DNA of 64,000 nt, taken from positions 12,284,862 to 12,348,861 of the forward strand of contig NC_057918.1 in the NCBI RefSeq assembly GCF_018873765.1, read 5' to 3'. A program made the position numbers and the translations under genes. Of this stretch, positions 35,060 to 45,971 are shown piece by piece. The DNA is from Telopea speciosissima (lineage: Eukaryota; Streptophyta; Magnoliopsida; Proteales; Proteaceae). Numbering within the stretch: the first letter of the stretch is position 1; the number at the start of each line of letters is the position of its first letter. A model generated the notes under the pieces. The model had not been told where the DNA came from, made no database searches, and was given only the letters and a program-made list of their open reading frames with translations.

Positions 35060-37815
35060 AATGTTATTCAATTATGGGGCAAGAGAACACTAACCGGTCG
35101 TGGCCCTGCACTAGCACGGGGCCAATGAAAGTACACATAGAAGCATTGGTTTAGGTAGGATTTTTATTTCATTGGGGGCTGAGCAGTCTTTTCATGTGCT
35201 TTTGTGTGCAGGAACCACACAATTGGTTACTGTTCTTTTTCCCTCTATAGGATATTAGTAACTGTTAGAAGTTATTTGTTAGTATTACACTATTTACGAC
35301 AAGGGCCAAGGGGACCTAAAGAGTAATCAACAATTGCTAGACTGTTATAGAAGTAAAGACCATGAGTTGAAAGAGAAGGGGGTTGAGAGGAGAACTGTTG
35401 AAGGCCGGGTTAATGAGGAAATAATGGAATAGTGTAATAACTGTAACAACTAGTAATAATTGAGGAGAGTTGTTCATTTCTTCGGGAGGGTAGCTTTGTC
35501 ACTGCAAACTAGCTATACTATACCAGTGTAGCGTAGCCGAAAGAGGAGATAAGCTGTCTTAATCTTACACTATTACCTCAAAAGATGCAAGGAAAAACTC
35601 TTCTTCTTCTTCACCACTTGTTTCCAGTTTCTACTTTCCACATAGAGGAGATGCTTGTTCCTCTGTTTTATTAGAGCACTTACTCTTTCTTCTTTGGGAA
35701 TAAGCCCAAAAGCTATCCTCAAACATAGCAAGTTGTCTTTGGCTATGTTTCTACCTTCTTCTCTCATGCTGGATCTATGATAATGACAAGGAGGAAGATG
35801 ATGAAACAGTGTTTGGTGGTAAGGGTTGGTAAATATTTTCTTTACTTCACAGAAGCTTCTTTGTTATTTGAACACTACATATTTAATCACTTGGGTTCTA
35901 ACTTCTATCCTGTGTTTCTTGAAACTCTCAACTTCGTTCCATGCATGGTTTCTCTCTATTTTTTGCTTTCTTGCCTGCTGGTACAGGATGACTGGATGGT
36001 TGCTCCAACATTTGCTGATGTCTTCATGGCATGGAACCAAGAACTCTCTCCATCATGGGCTGGGCATTAGGCTCTTCAGACTTGGTGGCACTACCACAGC
36101 TGTATTTGTTTGCTCATTAATTCTTGTTGCGGTCATGAACCATTATGCATGGCTGATCCTGCTCTGCTCGTGGGGATCCTTGTTATGGTGTTATTCCAGA
36201 TTGTGCTATAAACAGCATCGGAATTTATTGAAATGCTATGAACAGAAACACATTTGATGTTAGTTAGAGACGATCTGTGGCTTGCAGTACTGTGTCAAAG
36301 AAAATCTGTTGGCAGCCTTTGATTTTACTGGGTCAATAAATTGAGCAAGTTGAATTGATGTAGGATGCAGGACAGGCATTAGTGGGCTGGATACTAGTTG
36401 TCTTTGTCTTGTTCTAAAGCAATTCTTTAGAAACTTTGGTGGTCCATGATTGGGTTTTGCAATGGCTTCTACTTTGTCATGAATTGGTATCAGTTCTATT
36501 AGCCAAATATTAATTAACTAAAACAACTATTAAAGAGAATCAAGTCACCACTATTGAGGCTTTACTAATTTTGAATTCTGATTTATCTATGTCCACAATG
36601 TTGTAAGAGATTATTAATCTGATCTGTCTATTATGCTTCTAGACATTATTTCACAGGCATACCCCATCTATAATCAGTCACCTGATGTAGAAGGTACCTT
36701 TTTCACTGGAAAGGAGGAGGGAAGATTATTACAAATGACTTCTTTGATTTCCTTTATTCATCCAGCAAAGGTTCTCAGGATAACAAATATTTGCTGTGCT
36801 TATGGCCACCACTTACTGCATTGCTAGTCCATTTCATCATCATTAAAGAGGGGACCAGAATAACCCTAGCTTAGCTAGTACAAATTAAGTGGAGGTGCTT
36901 CGAGGTGGGACTAAAGCTATTTAGAATTTAGATGATGGGAACATTTGATCAAGCATAGTTGTTTCTTACCCTGCATATGCTGTGTCTACTTACATCTATG
37001 GATGTCAGTTGCAAGTGTTCATTCTATGGCTCATAAGTTTCAATTTGGATACCTTAAGGTTGATCAGTATTGACATCCCTCTTTGACCATGGGTAGATGG
37101 TTGCAAGAAGAAAGAGCTTGATTTGTTTCACAATGATGTCTTGAAAAGTGCATCACCACTCAGCATTCATTAGTTAAGGGGATTGTGGAATCTGCCTAAT
37201 AGATTATTCAAAATGCTTCAAGTGTCCAAAAAATTCAGTATATGATGAAATACACATTTAAGACTTTCTGCGAAATGATAGAATGTCCAGAGACTGAATC
37301 AAATGGGTTTCAGCTATTAAGGCTTCAGGGCAGGAGGTCGGTGAATCTTTTCAGCTAAAAGATCTCTAGGAGTCGTAGTTTTATCTTGTTCTAAACTCGG
37401 CTTAAAAATGCTGTAAAATCAACACATTCAGGTTTCACCAGAGCATATAACCAAGTCGGTCTCTCTGGAATTGGAGTTGGGATTGTTGTAGTTGATGATT
37501 AAAAGATAAGAAATTGTTGACTCATGGATGATGGAGTTGCTGCTTTTAGAAGAATGTTTCATGATCACACAAGTTTATATTAGACCACAGGGAGATAAAA
37601 ATAAAGATTTTCTTATAAGTATAGAAATTATTGGTAATAGAAAATATAGTAAATCTACTATGCCTAAGCTAGGGAATTTGGGTCAGCTATTTGTACATTG
37701 TTTTTTTATCAGTTATATACTTTCATTTGTTGATCAGCAAAGAAGTGCTGGTTACATATTGCAGTGATGCTGATACTATTATTGATACCTTTTCATTGGG
37801 GAAATAAAAGGAACA
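35060..37815 (+). repeat. duplicated PPR upstream flank, copy R
   Basis: Matches 7,440-11,665 of copy A except for A's 1.3-kb insertion. No intact gene. Near 35,985-36,257, after an AG acceptor, frames read DDWMVAPTFADVFMAWNQEL and then, one base out of step, LRLFRLGGTTTAVFVCSLIL; together they look like a decayed exon with a hydrophobic segment, family unknown. Conservation between A and R is spread evenly across coding-like and non-coding parts, so it reflects recent duplication and not selection. Confidence 0.7.
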
Positions 37816-37996
37816 TACATTTAGCTTCATTGCCTCTTACAGGATTTGAAGCACCATTGAAGGTATTGAGCTGTGATTAATACTTACAATTTCCTTGAAA
37901 TTCCAGGGCGGAATGTCTCTGTTACAGACCACGATTATAAATAGAAATTGTTTGAATGAAATCATAAGAATATGTATGCTGTACACCCCAAATCCC

Positions 37997-38066
37997 TAAG
38001 ATTGTTGTTGAATCGGTTAGAGCACAGCCCTATCAAGGGAAGCTGCAGGTACTCGACAGAAATGCA
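37997..38066 (+). pseudogene. organelle-type tRNA-Asp relic
   Basis: The stretch aligns to plastid/mitochondrial trnD-GUC: GGTTAGAGCACAGCCCTATC followed by AAGCTGCAGGTACTCGA follows the D loop, anticodon arm and variable loop of that tRNA. The anticodon GTC reads ATC here, the anticodon stem is damaged and the acceptor ends no longer pair, so it is non-functional. It is probably part of a nuclear insertion of organelle DNA; how much of 37,820-38,100 is organellar I cannot tell. Confidence 0.6.
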
Positions 38067-38118
38067 GAAATGGTACCCTCCTAATCAACAAAGATCTCCA
38101 GAAAACTACAATTCTTTT

Positions 38119-38162
38119 TTTAAGGAGCTGGGTTGCACAGTTCAGTTGTCCAAAATGAGGTC
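38119..38162 (+). pseudogene. 44-bp patch of PPR coding sequence
   Basis: TAAGGAGCTGGG followed by TTGCACAGTTCAGTTGTCC and AAAATG repeats nucleotides about 42,239-42,280 of the intact PPR gene, 4 kb downstream. It is too short to be a gene copy and looks like filler DNA copied during break repair, next to the tRNA relic and the copy A/R breakpoint. Confidence 0.65.
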
Positions 38163-38397
38163 TTGAGAAGAGTAAACAGCATATAATTTACCTCACAATC
38201 CCAATAATAAGATCCTCGCACAAACCAAAATAGCAATACTAGTTCAACCATTAATACAAAAAAATCTTCAAGAAATCATAAAGCAAACTCGAAGAAACAT
38301 CACAAGACAAGATACTGAACCACAGAGAAATATACCATCATTTATTCAAGATTTCCCGAGTGTTACAGAGTCGACAAAAGAAGATTGTTACATTGGT

Positions 38398-38559
38398 TTA
38401 AAGAGAAATAAAACCTTCTTTCACTAGCAGACCAAACATAAGAACAAGGAAACCAATTACGATGCATTGGGTAGTGGAGACGAGGGTCTGTGTATAAGCA
38501 GACAAAGTAATTGCTGCACCAACCAATCCAATCAGAAAGCCACTCCAGTTCTGATCCAT
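38398..38559 (-). CDS. 53-residue two-span membrane protein
   Basis: A complete small ORF: ATG at 38,559 in good context (ATAAATGG), TAA at 38,398, and an AATAAA poly(A) signal 52 nt after the stop (38,341-38,346). The protein starts MDQNWSGFLIGLVGAAITLS, has a short polar loop (AYTQTLVSTTQC) and a second hydrophobic span (IVIGFLVLMFGLLV), and ends KEGFISL. So it is two membrane segments joined by a hairpin, with no signal-peptide cleavage site evident. Both spans are uninterrupted and the composition is strongly protein-like. I do not know a function. The gene is divergent from the PPR gene, about 500 bp from its start, and a shared promoter is likely. It is absent from copies A and B. Confidence 0.7.
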   Translation of the reverse strand: MDQNWSGFLIGLVGAAITLSAYTQTLVSTTQCIVIGFLVLMFGLLVKEGFISL

Positions 38560-39062
38560 TTATTTCTCTTGGCTTTCTTCTACTCCCTCTCCCTTTGTTT
38601 AGTTTCCCTTCTGCAGAAGAGAGAACCCCCGAGTACTCAAGAAACCTTTTTCTCTCAGTTGTTACTGAAATCTAGCTATGAGAATCCAGAACCAGAAGAA
38701 GGCTTGTTTTCAACTTTTAGACCAAATTCCGACGACCCAGACACCAAAAGTCAACCAGGGGATTGTCACTTGCAAGCACAAATCCAAATCCAAACTCCCA
38801 AAGTCCCAAGGGTTTGATCTGGATTCTGGACCTGGATGGTTTCATCACCACTAAAGCTTTTGACATTTTGGGTTCAAAAGACTGTTTTAGTTCTTCCCTT
38901 TCATATTATTACATTTTCGTCCTTTTAAGGACTCCCTTGTTTCCTACTCTGGTCGAAGAGCCAGAGAACACAAATTTCACTGGATTCCCTCAAGGCTCAG
39001 TGATGTTCGAGCTCTGAACCCTTTAGGCAATGAAAAAAAGTCCTCACAGATTTACACAATAG
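38560..39062. promoter_or_regulatory. bidirectional intergenic region / 5' leaders
   Basis: The 503-bp interval separates the divergent starts of the small membrane protein (-) and the PPR gene (+). Plus-strand open frames here (38,467-38,817 and 38,763-39,017) overlap the minus-strand gene or end before the PPR start and are taken as leader sequence. No TATA box is obvious on either strand. Confidence 0.4.
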
Positions 39063-42000
39063 ATGAGAAGAACCCACAAAGTTTTCTTTCATCAACTGCT
39101 CCAAATCCCATCCTATTTCCATCTATGTTTGCCAAGGACCAAACTTCTCCATCTTCAGGTTTGTTCTCTCATCTCTCACCAATTGAGCTTTTCTACTGAA
39201 GCTGGGTTTCTTATTTCCGAACCAAATCACAGACTTGTGTTCGACAATAAACATAAACCTTCTTCCACGGATTGTAAACTAGTCTGCGCCTTCGAGAAAC
39301 CTACATCATCTCTTGGAGACGGAAAACCCAAAACCCAGACAGATTTACATTCGACTGCTTGTTCTCGTATTGTTAGCTCTGTTATTTTGAGGTGTTCGTA
39401 CCTTTGGGAGAAAAAGTTCGTGACCTCTGCTGAGGCTTCTCTGCGAGGCCTTCTTCTCAAGCTAACTGATATATTACCTGAATCAACACGTCGGTTCCTG
39501 AGGCTGTCGCCGCTAAAACCCAAAGATGTACTTGAAATTTTACAGGGTTTCGAATCCGAGTGTTGGGAATCTGCAATTGAAGCAAGAAAGGTGGAACTTT
39601 TATGGGAATTGTTCAAGTTGGCAGCGAAACAGAGTAAGGAATTTAGACATCTCCCCCAATCCCACGAGATCATGGCCTCCATGCTTGTCCGAGTTGGGTT
39701 GCTTAGAGAGATCGAATTGTTGCTTCGAAAAGAGGAACCTCTATTGTGCAACTCTGAAATTCTCAGCGCGACGCTTGAAGGGTATGCTAAGGTCTGGGAT
39801 TTAGAGAACTCTATTTTGATGTACAATGAAATGAGGTCTCGAGGTTTAATACCGTCTTCATCATGTTATCGGGTTCTACTCGCTAATTTGGTTCGAATGA
39901 ACAAGACTGACCTAGCATTTCGAGTTTACAAAGACATGGTAGAGTCTGGGTTTGGACCGTGTGGTGTGGAAGAAACTACTTTTGAGCTCCTTGTTAGATT
40001 ACTTTGTAAGGATGAAAAAATTCAAGAAGCTCGAAATCTTGTTAGGAAGTTTACCGCCTTGGGTGTGCAGCCTGGTCGTCTCGTTATCAATGAGATTGCT
40101 AAAGGGTACTGCGTAAAGAAGGACTTTGAGGACTTGTTGAGCTTCTTGAGTGAAATGAAGTGCTTGCCAGATGCTCCCATCTGCAATAAGATTATGTATT
40201 CTCTTTGTAGGAATTTTGGTGCAGAAGAAGCATACTTATTCATGCAGGACCTCAATTATTTAGGATTCAGTCCTGATGAAATAACTTTTGGGATCTTGAT
40301 TGGCTGGAGTTGCAGAGTAGGAAAGCTAAAAGATGTCTTCTTTTATCTATCAGATCTTTTCTCAAGATCTTTAAGACCTGATATACATTCTTATAACGCT
40401 ATTATTAGTGGGTTATTTAAGAAGGGTATGTGGAAACATGCTAGGGACATTCTTGATGAAATGCTTGAGAGAGGGATAACACCAAATGCAACGACATTCA
40501 GAGTCCTTTTAGCTGGATATTGCAAAGCTAGACTATTTGATGAAGCAAAGGCGATTATTAGGGAGATGGTGAACCACAAGTTGATTGAATTATCTCCAAT
40601 GGAGGATCCTCTTTCTAAGGCATTTGTGATCTTGGGGTTAAACCCATTGTCTGTGAAAGTGAAGCGGGATAATGACGTGGGACTTACAAAAACTGAGTTC
40701 TTTGATGCCCTTGGAAATGGATTTTATTTAGAGACAGACCTTGAAGAGTTTGAGAAGACCGTCATGAAGATTCTAGAGGATTCTTTCATTCCTGACCTTA
40801 ACTCACATGTATTGAAGGAATGTAGCCATGGAAATGTACGAACTGCACTAAGGGTTAAAGATGAGATGGTTCGGTGGGGCCAGGAACTCTCATTATGTGC
40901 CTACACAACGTTAGTTAATCACCTCTCTGCATCACATTCACATGTTAAGGCAGCTATTGGGCTTGTGAAGGAAATGCCAAAACTGGCTAGTCATCTAGAC
41001 CAAACAACTCTAAATTTGCTTATCCAGGCAACTAGCAAGAAGGGATTCACATGTCAAGGGAGAAGGCTTTTGGATGGAATGTTCCGAAGGAACCTACTTA
41101 TCCAGAATGAGACTTTTACAGCTCTAATTGCAGCCTTATGCAAAGAAGGGAACGTCAGAGAACTTCATGAGTGCTGGGAGCTGGCATGGATACACAAATG
41201 GTTACCTGAATTTAAGGATTGTAAGGTTCTTATCGGTCACTTATGCCAACTTGGACAGCTTAGAAAAGCACTTGAGCTTCTTGAAAACATGCTAGCAACC
41301 TACACTGACTCAACTGCTAATGTTTGCAACATGTTTCTTGAAGAGCTTTCTATGAAGGGTTATGCAAGCATTGGACATGTTTTGATGGAAGAAGTTTTAG
41401 GGCAGGGCTGGGTCTTGGATCAAGCAGCTTATAACCATCTTATAAGGGGGTTCTGTACGGAGAAAAAATTTAGTGAAGCCTTTTGGGTACTTGATGCCAT
41501 GCTGGGAAAGAACATGATCCCCTGTGTGGATGTCTGTAGTCTGTTAATTCCTCAACTGATTAGGTTTCACAGAATGGAGAAAGTGATGGCTCTGAAGGAG
41601 ATGATATTCAGTGAGAAAGCAACAGCGTGTCTTTCTGTCTACGGTGCTATACTCAAAGGGTTCTGTAAGATAGGGAAAGTTGGGGAGGCAACCCTCCAAT
41701 TCAAAAAAATGTTGGCAAAGGGTGTACAACCAGACCCGGAAACTTATAATCTGATGGTTCTAGGGCATTGTGGAATTAACAATTTGAGAGGAGCACTGGA
41801 GTTTATAGCTAGCATGACAAGAAATAATTTTAGCCTCTCGATCTCAAGTTACTGTAATCTGGTGTGCTGCATGTGTATGGAGGGTAGGGTGCTCTACGCA
41901 TTGAGGATGAAAGAGTGTATGCTAAGAGTAACCAATTGTCCTATCCTTGTAGTTTATAACATTCTGATATACCATCTTTTTAATTCAGGAAATAGTACAC

Positions 42001-42923
42001 TTGTGATAACAGTTTTACATGAAATGCATGGGAAGGGCTTGCTACTTGATGAAGTATCTTATAACTTTCTTGTGAATGGCTATTTGAAGTGTAAAGATGT
42101 CTCTAGTTCTGAGAAGGCTCTGAAGACTATGATTGACAAGGATCTAAGACCAAATAATCGCAGCCTTGGAAGTATAATCAGGCACCTTTGTAATGAAGGG
42201 GAGCTTGATAAAGCATTGGAGATGAGTACTGTGATGGAGTTAAGGAGCTGGGTGCACAGTTCAGTTGTCCAAAATGCAATTGCAGTGGGTCTTCTTACTC
42301 ATGGTAGGCTTCAAGAAGCAGAAGATTTTTTGGATAGGATGAAGCATAAAGGCCTGATTCCCCATAGCATCTGCTATGACTTGCTTCTTAAAGCATTTTG
42401 TTCTTATGGAAGACTGAACAAGGCAGTTGATCTTATGAATATAATGCTGATGAAAGGAAACATTCCAAGTCCTTCCAGTTACGATTTTGTCATACAGAGT
42501 CTTTGTGCCTGCAAAGCTTTCAACCAAGCTCTTGATTTCCATGCTGAGATGTTGGATAGGAAACTTGAACCAAGCGTAAATACGTGGGATGCTCTTGTCA
42601 GTGGACTTTGTAGAGATGGTCAAATGGCCCAAGCACAAATGCTATTGGATTCCATGCTTCAGCTTGGTCAATGTCCAACCCAGAAAATGTACCAGTCTCT
42701 GATTAAATATTGTTTGGAAAACCATCCAAGCAAGGCATCAGAACTTTTACATAAGATGCAACAAAATGGATATGTTCCAGATTTCGAGATTCACTGGTCC
42801 CTCATAAGCAATCTAGGAAATTCCATTGACAATGACAGTAGTGAAAGGGGTGGTTTTCTGTCACAACTTCTTTCACGGAGTGGCTTTACTGGGAAGAAAG
42901 ATCCAAAGGCTAGAATGGGTTAG
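39063..42923 (+). CDS. large P-class PPR protein, probably mitochondrial
   Basis: A single uninterrupted exon encodes 1,286 residues, typical of the intronless PPR family. The N-terminus (about residues 1-50) is rich in Arg, His, Ser and Leu with few acids and suits a mitochondrial presequence. From about residue 190 to 1,250 it is an almost unbroken array of 35-residue P-type repeats, for example SYNAIISGLFKKGMWKHARD and TPNATTFRVLLAGYCKA; there is no E, DYW or SMR tail. Such proteins bind single-stranded organellar RNA for stabilisation, splicing or translation. The start chosen is the first ATG after stops in the leader. The closest relative I recall is Arabidopsis At5g15280, of similar length. 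It is the intact parent of pseudogenes A and B; a KH gene lies upstream as in Arabidopsis. Confidence 0.95.
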   Translation: MRRTHKVFFHQLLQIPSYFHLCLPRTKLLHLQVCSLISHQLSFSTEAGFLISEPNHRLVFDNKHKPSSTDCKLVCAFEKPTSSLGDGKPKTQTDLHSTACSRIVSSVILRCSYLWEKKFVTSAEASLRGLLLKLTDILPESTRRFLRLSPLKPKDVLEILQGFESECWESAIEARKVELLWELFKLAAKQSKEFRHLPQSHEIMASMLVRVGLLREIELLLRKEEPLLCNSEILSATLEGYAKVWDLENSILMYNEMRSRGLIPSSSCYRVLLANLVRMNKTDLAFRVYKDMVESGFGPCGVEETTFELLVRLLCKDEKIQEARNLVRKFTALGVQPGRLVINEIAKGYCVKKDFEDLLSFLSEMKCLPDAPICNKIMYSLCRNFGAEEAYLFMQDLNYLGFSPDEITFGILIGWSCRVGKLKDVFFYLSDLFSRSLRPDIHSYNAIISGLFKKGMWKHARDILDEMLERGITPNATTFRVLLAGYCKARLFDEAKAIIREMVNHKLIELSPMEDPLSKAFVILGLNPLSVKVKRDNDVGLTKTEFFDALGNGFYLETDLEEFEKTVMKILEDSFIPDLNSHVLKECSHGNVRTALRVKDEMVRWGQELSLCAYTTLVNHLSASHSHVKAAIGLVKEMPKLASHLDQTTLNLLIQATSKKGFTCQGRRLLDGMFRRNLLIQNETFTALIAALCKEGNVRELHECWELAWIHKWLPEFKDCKVLIGHLCQLGQLRKALELLENMLATYTDSTANVCNMFLEELSMKGYASIGHVLMEEVLGQGWVLDQAAYNHLIRGFCTEKKFSEAFWVLDAMLGKNMIPCVDVCSLLIPQLIRFHRMEKVMALKEMIFSEKATACLSVYGAILKGFCKIGKVGEATLQFKKMLAKGVQPDPETYNLMVLGHCGINNLRGALEFIASMTRNNFSLSISSYCNLVCCMCMEGRVLYALRMKECMLRVTNCPILVVYNILIYHLFNSGNSTLVITVLHEMHGKGLLLDEVSYNFLVNGYLKCKDVSSSEKALKTMIDKDLRPNNRSLGSIIRHLCNEGELDKALEMSTVMELRSWVHSSVVQNAIAVGLLTHGRLQEAEDFLDRMKHKGLIPHSICYDLLLKAFCSYGRLNKAVDLMNIMLMKGNIPSPSSYDFVIQSLCACKAFNQALDFHAEMLDRKLEPSVNTWDALVSGLCRDGQMAQAQMLLDSMLQLGQCPTQKMYQSLIKYCLENHPSKASELLHKMQQNGYVPDFEIHWSLISNLGNSIDNDSSERGGFLSQLLSRSGFTGKKDPKARMG

Positions 42924-43211
42924 TACAATGCCAGCACTGAAAAATTCAGAGTTGATGCCAGATGAAAAATGCTTGGCTTGCAACATGTAGGCATCTTGCT
43001 TCTAAGTATTGAGTGGTGCTCCTCTGTTATGTCCTTCCATTCTGAATAAATTGGTTGTCTAATGGGAGAATCATATAGGCTCCCCGAAAAAACTCTGTAC
43101 AGGAACACCATTGTCTTAAACATGTTGATGTAAGCCAAATCTTTCCTTCCTTTCTTGGAGTGGTTACTGCATTCAACCCCCATACTTATTCTCCAGGACT
43201 TCTGTCTTCTT

Positions 43212-43362
43212 AAGGGCGTACCCAGTGCACGAGGCTTCCGCCACTGCGGGGTCTGGGGAGGGTCATAATGTATGCAGCCTTACCCCTGCTTTCGCAGAGA
43301 GGCTGTTTTCAGACTTGAACCCGTGACCATTTGGTCACAATGGAGCAACCTTTACCATTGCA
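43212..43362 (-). mobile_element. Au-type SINE (copy R)
   Basis: Minus strand: GTCACGGGTTCAAGTC, then AAACAGCCTCTCTGCGAAAG, a GGTAAGGCTGCAT segment and an end at GTGCACTGGGTACGCCC. It occupies the same site as 18,249 in copy B. Confidence 0.8.
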
Positions 43363-44968
43363 GAGGACTTCTCTCTTCTTCTCACCCCTTTTTATTTATC
43401 CAGCTCTTTAAATGTCGCTAATGATCCTTGGCAGTTTATATTTTTTTCACTCCTTCCATTTCCTCCTCGGGTCTTCTATCTTGGGCACTTCATTTTCCTT
43501 CCATTTGTTTTGTGATAAGACCCTCTTTCCCTCAAATCGGATCCATACAGTAGGTGTGTCTGGAAATGAAGAGTTGTAGAGGTCATGTCAGGTGTATTTT
43601 CATTCCTCCTTGTTTTATTATCCCCCTTTATCTGATCAAAGTATATATGAAAATTTTGTATCTTTTTCTCCCCTTATTATTGCAATAATGTGTTTTCTTC
43701 TAACAATTTGATCTTCTCATTCTCATTAGCTGACTCTTTTTGATTTTGTTCACAGTTTTGCAACCAAATTCAGTTTTTTGTAGTGGAAAGGTCTCTTTTC
43801 TCTCTTATTCAATTTCAAGCGTGTCCGGTTAGGTTAGATTTCAGTCACATTTTTTTTTCATAGCTACTTTCTTCTTTATCTCTTTTTCTTTTAACGATAG
43901 TGATTACTTCATCCCGTAAAAAGAAATTGAGGTTTTTGATTTGTGGTTTGTTCCTATCAGATCCTTGGGGTTGTATGTCTGCGTGTTCAAAGGACTTGAT
44001 CACTTGAATGCCTTATACACATTTTGCAAAAAGGCTTACTGCCTCACAGTGACAGGTTTGTGGACTGTTGGTTCTGTCAATCTATTTTATTTAATTATTT
44101 ATGTTTTTTGTGGCTGTCCCAAGTAATAAAAATAACAAGAAAGAAGAAAGAACTGTGATTAGGAACTTGGGAGTGAGACAATAAACCTGAAGAGAGCAAT
44201 ACCTTGTACTTGCCTGTACGTACTTGCCTGAACAATCCTCCTTGGATGAACAGATTGCCAATCGATAGGTTATCTCTAACATCCAAATCCCATACTAAAA
44301 AAATTGCGCAATGAATACCTGAAACTAACCAGTTTTAAGAATGTAATCATGCTAATGCTGTAGTCAAATCCTATAGTTGCTAAAAATAAAATATGAAAAG
44401 CTCTTTGGTTTATGACCAGCCTGTAGAGGGATTCAGAACAACAATTCAATGCACGATTTGAGTCCCTGAAATTTACTTACTTTGCTAACCTTCTCGTAGA
44501 AGTTGTTTGGATTGTTTAAAGTAGAAAGAATACACTTGTATGGTTTGAACCACAGACTAATAATGAATAACCTCAAATCCATAGATTGTTTTCAGCTGCT
44601 GAAAACTGCACCAAGATTCTTTTATAGACTATTTATCTTAAAATGAATTGAAGATGAAAATTTTTCTAGACGGGTAAATCCAAAACCATATTTCTTGATA
44701 GGCATATTTACATCTGTCTAGTTATATCAGCTGGCTCTTCTTCTTAGATATCTCTCCCTCTCTGTACTCTGAAGATCTCTTTGTAACTCTTTGTTCTCTG
44801 GCAATCTCTCTCTCTCTACAGCATGTCTTTTATAGGATTCAGGTTTAAAATTTCATGGAGTTTAAGGTTTAAGTTTCAGGTTTCGTGGATTTTTTCCGGC
44901 AATTTTGCCAGAGTGGAAGAAGTAGTAGATAGAGAGAGATATCACCTGATAATCGTGACTGCTTCTGG

Positions 44969-45355
44969 AGATTAAAGAAAAGAAAGAGAAGTCAGGGCCA
45001 AGCTCTGGAGAGTTGGAGAGGTCGATTATTTAGGAGAAGCTCCGATACATAATAAGTCATGAGAAAGTCGTTTGAGGTGGCATGGACATGTGCAACAGAG
45101 GCCTTTGAATGTTCCAGTATGGAGGAGTGATTTGATTTAAATTGAAGCAGCTAAAAGAGCCATGGGCAGGCCTTAAATGACTCTAGGAGAAGTGGTGAGG
45201 AAAGACATGCACAGCTTAGGACTAGTAACATGTATGGCTCTGAATAGAGTTGATTGGAGCAAAAGGATCCATGTAGCTGATGCCATTTAGTTGGGATAAG
45301 TCTGAAAAAAAAAAAAAAGAAGCTTAACTCAACTTAGTTGGGATAAGGCTGAGTT
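44969..45355 (+). mobile_element. RTE-type LINE 3' end (copy R)
   Basis: The best-kept of three copies: one frame gives LRWHGHVQQRPLNVPVWRSD, then two stops among KRAMGRP...MTLGEVVRKDMH, then CMALNRVDWSKRIHVADA. The 3' end is ACTTAGTTGGGATAAGGCTG. It is a 5'-truncated, dead LINE. Confidence 0.75.
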
Positions 45356-45862
45356 TTTCTCTGGTGCACTGGTGATGATGCAAGTGGGGATTCTAGATCA
45401 AGAAAGCAGTAATATTCATGCTGAAAAAAGAAAAGGTTTCATCCAATCTCTTTTTTCTCTTATGATCACAATCTTGCTCCAAACGCTCACATTCACTGTG
45501 GTCCGCGACTGTAAGAGAGCTCTCTTCATTCGCAGCTTTCAGTGATTCTCTGTAACAACGAGGCGCGACTGAGAACAGTGCTTTGAGTCTTCCCTGAGGA
45601 CGTCTTCTTCTCTCACTTGTCTTTCCTGATGAGCATAGCAGGTCCTCCCCTCTACTTGAGATCTGAAGAAGGAACAGGTACGTTGAATCTCCTCTATCTC
45701 TCTATATATCTCTTTCCCTCTCGACTCCTTCGCCTCCGATCCTGTCTTCTCCGTTTTCCTTAATTTCCTTTCCCCCGGCCCCTCTCTGCCCATATATATT
45801 CCAGTATTAATATCATCCTTCGGCCAAATTTTAGTTTTTAAGTGCCATTATTCCCTTTGCAG

Positions 45863-45971
45863 AAGAATTATCTCGTCTGGGGACCTAAATTATCATATCA
45901 ACTTATCATATGAGAAGACACGAGAACTCATATCCAAAAAAGAATGGTCCATGTTGAATGCGCGGGACCAA
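45863..45971 (+). CDS. candidate internal exon, unrecognised gene
   Basis: A TTTGCAG acceptor (45,856-45,862) and a GTAAGT donor (from 45,972) bracket 109 nt that is open in one frame only, including NLSYEKTRELISKKEWSMLN. A possible leader with donor ACAG/GTACG precedes it near 45,680. A second candidate exon of the same character lies at 50,745. I cannot name a family; it may be a real gene, a gene remnant or chance. The LTR element at 46,272 would lie in the following intron. Confidence 0.3.

Larger units (their letters stand above)
42924..45475 (+). repeat. PPR 3' flank, copy R
   Basis: Collinear with 17,966-20,475 of copy B and, from 44,830, with copy A at 12,085-12,720. Contains the Au SINE and the RTE LINE tail listed separately. 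Homology stops at about 45,475, where A and B continue together. The first 300 bp probably include the PPR 3' UTR. Confidence 0.75.

Noticed and set aside
35826-36257. 143-codon ORF with a hydrophobic segment in the PPR upstream flank
   Set aside because: The frame is not kept in copy A, and a neighbouring frame is equally protein-like. At best a decayed exon.
37997-38066. functional tRNA-Asp gene
   Set aside because: Anticodon changed and stems broken; kept only as a relic.
38467-38817. 116-codon plus-strand ORF upstream of the PPR gene
   Set aside because: It overlaps the small membrane-protein gene on the other strand and ends before the PPR start. Leader sequence or antisense shadow fits better.
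39227-39826. 199-codon minus-strand ORF inside the PPR gene
   Set aside because: Antisense shadow of a clearly coding frame.
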